In this document: positions 42,801 through 53,303 of the stretch, in pieces
How the letters are laid out: each line of letters opens with the position of its first letter
How positions within the stretch are numbered: the first letter of the stretch is position 1
Assembly: GCA_047495785.1 (NCBI GenBank)
Contig: JBLDXI010000025.1
Span: forward strand, 806,001-870,000
Direction: 5' to 3'
Length of the DNA: 64,000 nucleotides
Source of the DNA: Lepidodermella squamata
Lineage: Eukaryota > Gastrotricha
Program-made: the position numbers and the translations under genes
Notes under the pieces: generated by a model
Database searches by the model: none
What the model was told of the DNA's origin: nothing
Seen by the model: only the letters and a program-made list of their open reading frames with translations

Positions 42801-43942
42801 TTCATCCCACGTCAATGTGACCGCCGGCTCGAAATTATCTGCAAAGCTTCTAACTTCATTGACCTGGTGAGTTTGGAGTTTTTTTATGAAAGATTCACAA
42901 GTTGTCCACAAAAAAGCTTGGGATTTTCATGCCTCCGATATTAATTAGAAATTTGAAAATATCTCAAACGCACCTTCGAGTAGAAGGAAGCCGTTTTATC
43001 GAGCAGCTCAAACAGCTGGTTTTCCCTGTTGTTCAGAAGCGATGAGTCCATCACTTTCTCCCCGAGAGCCTCAATGTCCTTCACATATTCAACAATTTTT
43101 TCCGTGAAAAATACGGAATTCAGCCTTGAGGACGCGGTTCGCTCGAAATCATCAACTGCTTTCAACAAGTTTTCGCGGTGTTCAATAATAACAGCAGAAA
43201 TCGCCTCAAGGAGAGAATTACTCGACTGATGAATAGCTTGCCTGGCACTGGCAACTTCATCTTGCAACTTTGTGCGACAATTTTCCATATTTTTCACGGC
43301 AATTAAGGCACAGGAATCGCAATTGTCAAGCATCTAAAAAAAGTTGGATATAATTTTTGTCATGTTTACGACTTCTATATTTACGCTATGCATTCCGAAT
43401 CTGGCGTGCAGTTTCAGGAGTTCGAGGTGTAAAACATAGCAGGCGGAGCAAAACTTGACATTGCAATGCTGACATGTTTTAATTTCGGACTTTTTCAAAT
43501 TCCTGACGTGTTGGCAGTTTTCGCCGAGTTTCGGGATTGCCTCCCCATTGTCTGCATGAGACTTCAAAACCTCGACAGCTCTTTTCACCGAATAATTCGT
43601 TTTCAATGCTGATTTCATGAAAAATAAAGATAAAAATTACCATATCTGTGATAAGAAAAATGTAAAATACCTTTGAATCCTTCAGCAGGCAAAACTTGGT
43701 CAGCTCGGCATTCAGGGCAAATCAGGGGGTTCGAATTTGATACTCGTTTATACATTTCTTTTAGGCAGTGTGAGCAAATTGAATGGCCACATTGAGGCAG
43801 AATCTTTTGCTCAGGTTCAGCGGCTAAACAAACAGGGCAGCTCAAGGCCTGCAAAAAGTTCAAAAAGTCTCGACTTCTCTTCCCCAAACATTCAATTTAC
43901 CAAGTAAAATGGCCCGTGTTCCGATTCCTCTCCGGTTGCCAT
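39864..43942 (-). CDS. RING-B-box-coiled-coil-ankyrin protein 6 (763 aa, six exons)
   Basis: Exons: 43901-43942, 43671-43848, 43385-43608, 42974-43333, 42711-42863, 39864-41198; lengths 42, 178, 224, 360, 153 and 1335 give 764 codons. RING: CPVCLAAEPE, QCGHSICSHC, CPEC. B-box-like: CQHVRN, CQHCNVKFCSAC. The coiled-coil exon is followed by the linker (LTWDETVANRFSELLNK) and ankyrin repeats (TPLLKAAKHGRLEIAKFL). The last intron (41199-42710, 1512 nt) is far longer than in its paralogues and contains PAN gene copy 6 on the other strand. The join across it is supported by phase and by the acceptor TCCTCAG before DFGFEQFHCLAKTGDF, but a transcript is needed to prove it. Sister of dead gene 3. Confidence 0.82.
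41199..41800. other. Left part of the large intron of gene 6
   Basis: No gene seen. 41600-41760 is 5' flank shared with PAN copy 8 (55010-55150: aatactgctagctaa, cctgctgc.tgtgacaacaag). Confidence 0.6.
41820..41885 (+). promoter_or_regulatory. PAN-family promoter block, copy 6 (site diverged)
   Basis: CAATAAATACC at 41875-41885 is intact. The upstream AGCAGCAAAATGC is followed by CGCGGCAT where other copies have TGCGTCAT. Confidence 0.55.
41955..42336 (+). CDS. Secreted PAN/apple-domain protein, copy 6, nested in an intron (102 aa)
   Basis: Exon 1 41955-42027, exon 2 42101-42336; 73 plus 236 nt gives 103 codons. Signal peptide MAGSLLPALAVFMAILSVIAA, then the PAN core CADICNATKFCRAISF and CVLFKSC, ending AFVKI; six Cys. 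It lies wholly inside the last intron of RING-ankyrin gene 6 on the opposite strand. It is the closest intact relative of dead copy 4. Convergent transcription with its host gene could affect either one. The bZIP-like site of its promoter is altered, so regulation may differ from copies 5, 7 and 8. Confidence 0.87.
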
Positions 43943-45263
43943 ATCGACAAAAGTTTCAATTGAAAAAGTAACCTACGAGACGTATTAAATTGGCTGAAAA
44001 TGAAGCGATTAGGAATGCACACAGTTACTTCAGAACTCAATTCTCTTTCAATCACCTTAAAACTACACAGATTTCAAACATTTAATTTCGCCAGACCATT
44101 TTTATGTTAATAAGCATCCACGAAGCAGCTCCTACATTTTAAATAATGTCACGTTGAGCTTCGATGTTGAACAGATCAAACAGATCAAATGACAACAAAT
44201 AGGTTGGAGCATTGAGGGCAGCGACCTGTAAAACAAAGTAAAACTATAAAAACGATTTAGAATTGAGGTACCCCAACTTTGAAAACTAATTTACAACGCT
44301 AAACTCGAGCTGCAGATTTCATAGATTGTTATAACAGGTCTAGCAACAATTTCCGTTCAACTATCAAACAGTCCTGATTTATGAATTTACGAAATTAAGG
44401 TTAGTAGTTAGTTAAAAATCTGATCTTATTCCGGTATCGATTTGTCACATTTTACACCAAACTACTTTAAGCATGCTCTTCGACCGCGACGGGCAGCTTG
44501 AGAAATTGCGCCAGGCATAATTTCTGTACTTCTTTCGGCGCAACTTGTAAGATTAAATCAACAACAGCGTTATGGCCGGCTTCGATCGATTAATGAATTC
44601 ACAATTCCCACTTCAGTCGCTTTAATCAGCAGAGTTGTGTCATAGTCGTTGAGGTCGCGATGTTCTGCGTTTAGGCGGTATTTTGGATTTGATGGCGAAT
44701 TCGATGGATTCCGTATTTGAATCGAGTTCAATTCTAGTTCGAACTCGGTCTCTTGACAATAGGTTCAGTACATTCGATCCACGCATTCCCATTAATGACA
44801 TTCGACTTACTCTATGCGGATGTCCCATTGCGAAGCGAACGGCATTGCTTGATGTCTACGGCATTATTTGATATGTGACTATGATGACTAATTAACTAAG
44901 CCTATATTTGGACGCCTCCGATAGGGTGGTTCGCCCCAGACAAGGTGGATCAGCCGAGTGCAAAAAAAATCGAATTGAATTACGTGCAAATTACGTGACT
45001 AAGGTATTATGCGTAAAGGTAGGATTAGAATAAGACGAAGGTAAAGGGTAAGGAGAGAGAAATGCCTATGAAGAAAAAGAACCCGGCGAATTTAAAATCA
45101 GCATCCCCCGATTTCCAACTAGCCTAGAAGGGTTTAATTATTTGGAAGAGACGAAAGTCGCACTCATTGAAAAATATGAATTTTATGGAAAAGCAGGATC
45201 TTCAAACGTGGGGGTAGGCGATAAGCAGTATTCGCTAGCCTTCGCGACCTTGGGATGGAATTA
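43943..45263. other. Intergenic with little structure
   Basis: Contains the ankyrin remnant at about 44470-44665. Otherwise no supported gene or repeat. Confidence 0.45.
44470..44665 (-). pseudogene. Ankyrin exon remnant related to gene 8
   Basis: On the minus strand short runs match family landmarks: AEHRDLNDYDTTLLIKA (compare the conserved DH-DPSDGDKTL start of the ankyrin exon) followed, after a deletion, by a segment like gene 8's HEAIKAGKNAVVDAILQAAP, then frame breaks. Several repeats are missing. Confidence 0.65.
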
Positions 45264-45714
45264 CCTGTACTTGCACAAACGATTTTTCGCAAAAGACACC
45301 GCACAAAAAACTTGCACAAAAGACATTGCGCAAACACACTTGCACAAACATTTTTGCACAAACGCGATTTTTTTTAGCTAGTTCGATTCGTCTTTGAAAA
45401 TGACATATAGCGAATATATATTCATGTATTTACTTATAAAATATGAGGAAGTAGTTTGATTTGAAACGTGTGATTTGTTTCAAAACGCAGTGTATTTTTA
45501 TATATCGAACTTATGTTAAACTACTAATTCATTTTTTTTAAGGGATTATGCGACTATGTTATATTCGCTATATGTTATTTTCAAAGACGAATCGAACTAG
45601 CTAAAAAAAATCGCGTTTGTGCGAAAATTTTTGTGCAAGTGTGTTTGCGCAATGTCTTTTGTGCAAGTTTTTTGTGCGGTGTCTTTTGCGAAAAATCGTT
45701 TGTGCATGTACAGG
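45264..45714. repeat. Foldback element 2 with tandem-repeat arms
   Basis: 45264-45418 and 45560-45714 are near-perfect inverted copies (155 bp, few mismatches). The outer half of each arm is a degenerate minisatellite built on TTGCACAAA; the inner half, gattttttttagctagttcg, is unique. The spacer is about 140 bp and AT-rich. No coding sequence. Confidence 0.85.
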
Positions 45715-46161
45715 CATACATTTGGGTTGGTAGGGATAGCAGGGATCACCCCTACAAGTTCAATCGGTCTGCACGGTAAACTCAGTCAAAGACCAGGAGG
45801 GGGCATATGTCGATTTTCCTTACCAGTTCTGCTGTCCTACTTCGCTCTCTGATCTTTAGTCTTCCCTGACCTTCTTTTAGGGTTGTAAGGAAGGCGAAAG
45901 CAATGCAAACCAAAAATGAATTCATCGGCAGTACACACCCCGACCGTCCAAGAATAACTTGCTACTAATTAAACATTAAGATCGAAGCAGAAACCGCGGG
46001 GATAATGAAAAATACCGCTGAGAGTCAAAACTTCGTTGGATTAAATTTCAGCGTATACAGGTCATACTTTTGCTAATTAGACAGGAAATGTGAAGCCAGA
46101 CCCGGAGCCGCAAACGCACTTAAGAGAAAGAAGACTTCGAATTCAATGTTAAGCTATAGCG

Positions 46162-48489
46162 ATGATAACATTCATCCTATTGCTTTTGGCTGTGAGGGAA
46201 GCGACATCGGCCAAGCCATTCAAACTCAACATTTTAGAAATGTCACCTGGCCGATGGGCACCCATGTGCCGGGCCGCTACGCAAGTTGTCATTGAGGCGG
46301 TCAACAATAGATCGGATATCCTGCCCGATTACGAAGTCATATCTCACTGGCAGGAAGAGAAAGATCCATCCATCGGCTACTCGCCCCTTGCCAATTTCCT
46401 GGAATACACCCTCAAGTCACCAGTAAAAAATGGCACTCAAGCACCGTTTGTTATGACAGGAATATTTTCTGCCGGGGCTATACCGATCGGACGCGTATTG
46501 CATAACTTTGATACAGTTGGAATCTGCTCTGGATGCGGCTCTTCCCTCCTCGCAAATCACGTGGCCACTCCTAACATGTACACCGTGGTGTTGACGGGAG
46601 ACGTATCGGCACGCGCTTTCAACAAGTTTATCAAAGATATCGGACTTTGGTCTCGCTTTGGCATCCTTACATTGGCAACGAATCCTTACGACTTTTTAAC
46701 CGCTACACAGGCTTATCGATATGCGAGTGACTTCAACACGAGTGTTCCTTATTTCAACGCTGTTTTTGAGGTAAACGAGGAGGTGGTGGCAGAGTTGGTG
46801 GACTATGATCTTCGAATTATTTTCATTTCAATCAGCATAGCAGCATCAGGGTGGAATTTTCTATGCCTAACTTACGAGCAAGGAATGACGGGAGATCGCT
46901 ATGTTTTTATTATGGATGGATTCACTGCAACTCCTCCCGATTTTATATCCGATGATGACTCACTGAATCAAGGTTGCACGCAACAGATCATTGCAGAACA
47001 ATTCAAAAGCGTAATCTTTGCAAGTCCAATTTTCTCAATTTCCGATCGCAGCAGGAAGTCCGAATTGGGCTTTACCATTGATCAATTTGAAGAACTCATT
47101 ACGAAGAAGACAGGCTCGACTACGTACTACATGTCGTACATTTGTCACGATACCGCCATCATTGGGCTCTTTGGTCTTCATGAGACTGAAGAGATATTAA
47201 AGCGAGAGTACAACTTGTCCCTGCGAAATTTTGAAAGTCATCGGAAAGTCATCGGAAAGCTGATGAACGAATCAGTTTTGCACATCAACCGATCTGGGCT
47301 GAGAAGTCAGTTAGGGTTCAGTCGGGATGGGAATTTCGACCAAGATATGGTCACCTTCATGCGCTGGAACGGAAGTGAATTCGTGACAAATTACTACGCC
47401 GCAACAAGGAATGGTAAAGTGAACATCGTAAAAAATAAGCTTGACTGGGAGAAATGGTTCGGACCTAGACCACGAGATCGTGCATTTACATTGAGCGTAG
47501 TCGACAAAGCACCGGCTGGAATATCTATTTCTATCATTTCGTCGATTTTGGTTATTTCACTGTCAGAAATGTGGGCCATCAGTTGGGCAATCCATACAGC
47601 AAACGAAAGTGCGTTAGGTCCCGCCAAACATTTAAAAATTTTTGGAATCTCGTGTTGTCTTGGGTTTAACGTTTTTCCCATCATATCATTGTTCGAAACC
47701 ACCCTAATAGTCCAAGTGGCTCGAATCCTCATTTTTAGTGGCTTCATTTCTCTCATCAACGGCATAATATGTTTCAGGGCGATTCGATTATTCATAGCTG
47801 AGGTTGAGAAATTACGCTTGATCAGGCCTCCTAAGCTGAGAGGATTAAGACAAAACGTTTCGCGGCTGAAGTCACGCGATCAAATTCAAGGCATCAAAAA
47901 TCAGCTGAGAGACTTGGAGGACGGGTGTTTCAAGCCAGTGGCAATACAGAGTCTCGCATTTTGCGGATTTTGCCTGGCTATTACAATCATTTGGCTCATC
48001 TCTGATTCGTTCAAATGCGACTTCAGGACAGACGCTTTTCATCAGAGGTATGACCCAGTTTCTGACACACGCTACGATGTCCGTAGCTTCGAATGCGGAG
48101 TAGCTCATGGCGCTGAACTTGTACTAGTTTTCTTGGCTTTACAGTTCGCGCTGATCTTCGTCGCTGCGTTCCACGCATGCCGGTTGAAAACAGTGCTTAT
48201 TCGCTTCCGCGTACGAGCGACGTGCCGGGAGCATTACGCAATTGTGATCGCCCTAATCAACGCACCTACGCTCATGATCTGTACCGCCGTCGTTGGCTTC
48301 ACGACATCATCGCCCATCATACAGCACATTGTAGCAGCATACGGCGCGCTCGTTTTCTCAGCGTCTAACTTCGTGATTTGGGTGCTAAAGGATTTAATCA
48401 ATCGGGTGTCAATAAGAAGGCGTTCCGATGGAGGGAACCATCAAGTTGCTTTGATTTCTTTAAGGCAGCAGCTTCAGACACAGAGATGA
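46162..48489 (+). CDS. Class C (GABA-B-like) G-protein-coupled receptor (775 aa)
   Basis: Single-exon ORF. Residues 1-17 are a signal peptide. About 20-430 is a Venus-flytrap ligand-binding domain (ANF_receptor fold), with several N-glycosylation sites (for example NRS, NGT, NTS). It ends in LDWEKWFGPRPRDR, the counterpart of the W-G-x-P-x-D stretch that leads into TM1 of GABA-B receptors. Seven hydrophobic segments follow at about 452-476, 491-512, 517-545, 602-626, 670-692, 712-733 and 737-756. There is no cysteine-rich linker domain, which separates it from metabotropic glutamate, calcium-sensing and taste receptors. The amino-acid or GABA ligand is inference. A short cytoplasmic tail without an evident coiled coil argues against the GABA-B heterodimer mode. 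Confidence 0.82.
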   Translation: MITFILLLLAVREATSAKPFKLNILEMSPGRWAPMCRAATQVVIEAVNNRSDILPDYEVISHWQEEKDPSIGYSPLANFLEYTLKSPVKNGTQAPFVMTGIFSAGAIPIGRVLHNFDTVGICSGCGSSLLANHVATPNMYTVVLTGDVSARAFNKFIKDIGLWSRFGILTLATNPYDFLTATQAYRYASDFNTSVPYFNAVFEVNEEVVAELVDYDLRIIFISISIAASGWNFLCLTYEQGMTGDRYVFIMDGFTATPPDFISDDDSLNQGCTQQIIAEQFKSVIFASPIFSISDRSRKSELGFTIDQFEELITKKTGSTTYYMSYICHDTAIIGLFGLHETEEILKREYNLSLRNFESHRKVIGKLMNESVLHINRSGLRSQLGFSRDGNFDQDMVTFMRWNGSEFVTNYYAATRNGKVNIVKNKLDWEKWFGPRPRDRAFTLSVVDKAPAGISISIISSILVISLSEMWAISWAIHTANESALGPAKHLKIFGISCCLGFNVFPIISLFETTLIVQVARILIFSGFISLINGIICFRAIRLFIAEVEKLRLIRPPKLRGLRQNVSRLKSRDQIQGIKNQLRDLEDGCFKPVAIQSLAFCGFCLAITIIWLISDSFKCDFRTDAFHQRYDPVSDTRYDVRSFECGVAHGAELVLVFLALQFALIFVAAFHACRLKTVLIRFRVRATCREHYAIVIALINAPTLMICTAVVGFTTSSPIIQHIVAAYGALVFSASNFVIWVLKDLINRVSIRRRSDGGNHQVALISLRQQLQTQR

Positions 48490-49610
48490 TGAATAACAAG
48501 ATGCTCTCAGCCAAACATGCCGCGATATCGTACGATGAAGAAAAGGGCCGGCGAGGTGTCTTAATCAACGCCTAGCTGTTCTACGTTTACCTTCAAGGCT
48601 AGTTCGAGTGGTTGGAGGAAGAGTAAAGCGTCTCGGTCCTGTACACCGTTGGTCGCGACCCTCTGAAAAGTTGTTTCTGAAGAAGGCGATCCCGAACAGC
48701 CTCGACGTATTTGAGGTTTGTTATGTATCGGGAAGCCGCAAGTCGCAAGTGTGCAGTATCTCACTCTCACTATCAAGATAGGTTCGTCGGAACCGAACAG
48801 CGATGGTAGTCTAAGCCGAATAATGCCGAAGCTACGTATCGCTCTAAATAAGTTGAACCGGACTCTTGAAATACTGGTGATTCCGACCATTCTCGACAAT
48901 TTTTGAGACGTTGGTTTAATTTCTTGAAGTTGCTCTTGACGCACAGTAAAGTAAACGACCCAAACAATCGGTCACAGCATCGTACTTCGCTGTGGACTGC
49001 ATTTTGTCTCAAGTCGCAGCTGATGGTCTCTGTGCCTTCTCTTCGTGATTTTAGCTTTTCTGAGGCTGAAGAGAATCACGTAATTTTCGACAAAAAAACT
49101 CCTCGCTATCAAGGTCGCGTTCGAGCAAAGGCGCACCACCTGGAAGGCGCTCAACATCAAGTCAGTTTTATCGATCACAGATATCTCGAAGTCAAAATTC
49201 CAAAGACGCGCCAAGCCGAATGGGCCGAGTCTTTCGTCCGCTTTTATGTCGAAATCACTTGTCGTCCCGGTCGATGAGATTTGGCAAGGCCGCGCCAGCC
49301 ACAAGGCCTGGTCAACACTGAGCTTAAATTCAATCTTCAACCGAAATGGAAGGAAGATCAATTAGTTTCTGCCTCATAGCCTTAGTCTTAGATAGTCCCG
49401 AAGTGACTAATAATTGACGAATAAGTAAAAGAATAACGCAACACCTGCTGCTTGAGACAATAAAATTTCGTATTTTTTCTCAAGAGGCAAGTTCATAAGT
49501 CTGCCTTAGTGCATAGTCTAGTCTATGTTGACAACATGTTAACATGTTCATTTCGACGCAGACATAAGCTTCGTATAACCCCGCCCCACACAGGCAAACC
49601 TTTGTTTGCA
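48490..49610. other. 3' flank of the receptor gene and duplicated PAN 5' flank
   Basis: ORFs on both strands at 48560-49360 overlap one another and show no domain. From about 49300 the sequence is the duplicated flank shared with 30680-31020. Confidence 0.5.
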
Positions 49611-49616
49611 AAGTAC

Positions 49617-49666
49617 TGCGTCATCAAGTTGTTTTTCCCGAAAACTGGGTGGACTCGATAAATACC
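49617..49666 (+). promoter_or_regulatory. PAN-family promoter block, copy 7
   Basis: TGCGTCAT at 49617-49624; the TATA-like box is CGATAAATACC at 49656-49666, 70 nt before the ATG. Confidence 0.65.
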
Positions 49667-49735
49667 ACCGCTAATTCGCCGAATTTCATTATTAACATTT
49701 TCTTTCTATCAATTTGATACCTAACCACAATTAAA

Positions 49736-50106
49736 ATGGCTGGCTCCTTGCTCCCTGTATTGGCGGTTTTCATGGCGATCATTTCAGTTATTGCAGCGGA
49801 AAACCCTAGTAAGTTGTTTGATACTGGCTGTTTCCGCTAAATGCGAAACTGAATGAATTTGCACTTTCAGCTATTGCTGGCTACAAGTCTAATGCAAAAA
49901 GTTGCCATGCATTCAACAACATTTATGGTGGATACATTGGGCCCGTTGGAAACGTTCAGGCGTGTGCTGACAAGTGTACCGCGGGTAAGGGCTGCCGCGC
50001 TTTTGCGTTCTTCACCGTTCGCGGCAACTGTGTCTTGTTTACGGGCTGCGCCAACAAGGACGATCTCGGCAAAAGTAGAGGAGAAACGGCTTATATTAAG
50101 ATATAA
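49736..50106 (+). CDS. Secreted PAN/apple-domain protein, copy 7 (102 aa, two exons)
   Basis: Exon 1 49736-49808, exon 2 49871-50106; 73 plus 236 nt. Signal peptide MAGSLLPVLAVFMAIISVIAA, mature start ENPTIAGYK, PAN core CADKCTAGKGCRAFAFF, then CVLFTGC, ending AYIKI; six Cys. It resembles copy 5 in both gene and 5' flank. It stands apart from any intact RING-ankyrin gene, although a dead RING exon follows 0.5 kb downstream. Full promoter block present, intron borders canonical. Confidence 0.88.
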
Positions 50107-50635
50107 TGTGTTGCGGAGCAGAATTCGCGATGAGAGAAAAGAATTCGGTGCATAAGTAGCTACGATTTAACATGTCGCAGAGTCAACATTAATTGATTAA
50201 TCATCTCACCGCTTGATTGTTCTCAGCTGCTTTTGAGTGGGAAAGGAAAGAAATAAATGCTTTCAAGTATTAGAACTGCCTATTTGTTCAAACTTTAGGG
50301 TTTTGACACAGCAATTCGATCAACGTATCATGTGAATTGGAGAATCGTGCATACGAACGGGCGCGATGAAGAAAAGGTCCAAAAAGGGAATAACGCGAGT
50401 TTGATTGAAAATAATCAAATATAATGTGACATACCATGATCCGCATTGTTCGGCCATCCATCACTGTCGCTGGCTGTTTCAGCTCTTTCCGCCAAAACTT
50501 CAACCATACTCTATTAACCGTCGAAGCTGAAAAAAATCATCGAAAATACCAAGCTAATCGAATTACCAGTTGGGCCTACCAGGTGAGCTACCAGCGGGGA
50601 GTCACTGGTTTGCTCTGCCTTCAAGCAACAAGAAA
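50107..50635. other. Intergenic, 3' flank of PAN copy 7
   Basis: Contains the tail motif shared by PAN units (cataagtagctac). No other feature. Confidence 0.5.
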
Positions 50636-50639
50636 GTGG

Positions 50640-50761
50640 CCGCTACTTCCTTCGCAGATTCCTTCGAGGCGATCTAACAATACGAACGGCCGCATTTAGG
50701 TAAAACTTGAGGATCCGACAGATCGACTGGCAGTTCGAGACAGACAAAGCTAGTCAAGGGC
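50640..50761 (-). pseudogene. Dead RING exon related to gene 8
   Basis: After an acceptor-like AAATTAG the minus strand reads a RING start like gene 8 (VCLELPVDLSDPQVLPKCG), but an early in-frame TAG, the change of GHS to GRS and a stop after YC destroy it. No partner exons are found next to it. Confidence 0.75.
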
Positions 50762-50927
50762 CTAATTTAAAAAATAAAATCGAGTGAAAATTTGCCGAAA
50801 GTAAAAAATCGTTTATCGCAATCAAAACGCTGCTAAATGCAGACACCATTTTAAAAAAGCGCAATAATAACCAAACGAAAAAAAGGCAATAAAAAATATT
50901 ATTTTGGGTTTGCATGAAAAATGGCTG

Positions 50928-51630
50928 TGTCTTTTTTCATCTTGCCAAAATCTTTTTTCATCTTGCCAAAATCTTTTTTCATCTTGCCAAACATCTTTTT
51001 TTATCTAACCAAAATTTAGTTCTGGAAAATAATTTAATTATTAAATCTAGGGTAAATTCGCAATAAATCTTTTTTCATCTTGCCAGTGTCTTTTTTCATC
51101 TTGTCAACATGTTTATCAATATACTAAGTAAATTAAACACATAATTAATCGGGCAATATTCCTTCCATGGTTTCCTTTCAATCTAACTCCTCGGGAGATC
51201 CTCAGCGACCATTGGTAGTACGGCGGCCACGGTCTAGGACTAAGCTCCGCAACGCGACCATAACTGCCTAGAGCGGTACCGGGCGGCCGTCCTATCCTTG
51301 GTCGATTCGAAGTTCCGAAAGAACAGGCCTAAATCAACGGATGGACTTGGCTTGAGGAACCGAATCGTTTGATTGATTTTCTCGATTACCCTAAGCGTAC
51401 TGATGACTTGGGTGGTAAGCTATTGAAGATTTCGTTGTGAGACGCGAGGCCGCAAAAAAAAACAATTGACAAGTGGCAAGATGAAAAAAGATGTTGGCAA
51501 GATACGAAAAGATATTGGCAAGATGAAAAAAGATTTGTCGTATTTTTCACGCGAGAAAATGCTGGTTAGATGAATAATGGAATTTTTCGGTTAGATAGAA
51601 AAAGATGTTTGGCAAGATGAAAAAAGATTA
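50928..51630. repeat. Foldback element 3: inverted 20-21-bp minisatellites
   Basis: Left arm 50928-51014 and 51066-51108 has copies of CTTTTTTCATCTTGCCAAAAT; right arm 51475-51538 and 51585-51630 has the reverse complement (TTGGCAAGATGAAAAAAGAT). About 360 bp of non-repetitive DNA lies between them. This layout recalls Drosophila FB elements, whose long inverted ends are made of short tandem repeats. Confidence 0.8.
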
Positions 51631-52618
51631 ACTCAGAAAAATGAATTGAGATATAGCGCATCATTTTCGAGATTAATTGTTAGTAAAATTAACGCAATTT
51701 GATCACTCAAGCTGTATTAAACCAAGCTAACTAATTGGAAAAAGCGATGGCTGTTGGTATATAAAGAACCCTGATTAAATGTTTTCTCATTATTCTCCAA
51801 GATCTGAGACGAAAAACAGCCAACAAAGTTTTCAGTTTTATATATGATTAATTTTATTATTATTTCATCTAAAAAAATCTGCTTCATTCCACCCTCACCC
51901 AACATAAATTAATAGACATTTCGACCCTGTCGGAATAAGCCCTCAGGTTTTGAAAATATAAGGCGCTCTTATTTTGGATTTTGCGAAATTTTTTTAAAAT
52001 TGACTTCTTTTTGTATGAATAAAAGTGAAAAAAAGCGGAAATAAAGCGAAAAACGGAATAAATTGTTTTCATGGTGAAAATTGTGGATTGATCGATGAAT
52101 TAAATTTTAATATAGAGAAAAGGAAGTTTGTGAAACTGTTCAAGCTGTTTCACTTGAATCAAGGCACGCGATTTAGTCATTTCAAAGTTGAATTCCCACT
52201 ATAAAAATGAAAATTTAACAGCTCCTCTTAAACATATCTATAATTGGAGATCCATTGAATTTGAAAATTCTGCGCATCGGCCCATGAAAAAAACCACAGA
52301 TTAGATTTGATTACCCAACTCACCTAAGATGAAGATTGCCGAAGTCAATGCTTTCATTTTTAGCGGCATCATTTTTGCAGAATTTAAAATAATTTTGTAA
52401 TAAAGCAAAATCTATAGAGATTATTTTATTGTAAAAAAATCAAAACAGTTACAAATATCCACAAAAATCGATTTCACTTGGAAATTATATCGATAACAAA
52501 TTGTTCGTATTCACTGCAGAAAATTTAAAACCAACCGAGAACATTTTTGCTGTACAAAACTCGATGCAATAGAAAAATCAATAGTCACTTATTTGAGATT
52601 TGAACAACACAGAAAAGA
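51631..52618. other. AT-rich intergenic, nothing seen
   Basis: No ORF, family fragment or repeat is supported before the end of RING-ankyrin gene 8. Confidence 0.5.
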
Positions 52619-53303
52619 TCAGAAAATGAAATTTAAAATTGACCAATTTCGACTCGGATTAGAACTGAGGTCAGCAATTTTTGCACGAATCTCGCTCGCC
52701 AATTCTTCGAGAATTTTGTCGCAAATTATTTCCAACGGCGTTTTCCCGCAACTATTCTTCGCTTTCAACAAGTGATAAGTATCGGGTCGGCCGAGCAGAA
52801 ACCGAATCGAATCCAGCGCTTCATCCTTCTCAAGAACGTAATGCCAAATGTTGTTGTCATGCGAGTCGGCCGCTGAAATATCGGCGCCTTTCTCGAGTAG
52901 GAATTTGGCCGTTTCAACGTCATTTTTAGTCATAGCTATGAGCAGCGGAGTTTCTCGGCCTAATTTGTTGCGACAATTCACGTCGAATTGATGCTTTTCG
53001 ACCAAATACGAGACGCATTTGAAGCTGTTAGGCGACCAACAAGCGCTGTGGAGCAGCGAATTGCCGAGCGCGTTGTAGCAGTCCGATTTGGTGGGACACG
53101 TTAAATAGCAAATTTCAGCATGTCCAAATCGCCAGATGCCGCTGCTAGGCTGACAAAATTGTCGTTGTCATGTGATACGTCATCGAGATCAAATTGATCG
53201 GCAAAGTTTTTCCGCAGAAATTTAGCGGCCTCCACTTGGCCATAACTTGCAGCTACCAGAAGTGCCGAACAACCGTCCAAGTCTTCATCTTTAATGACAT
53301 TGT

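Noticed and set aside
48561-49361. Overlapping ORFs on both strands downstream of the receptor
   Set aside because: Mutually overlapping, no domains, and partly in the duplicated PAN flank.
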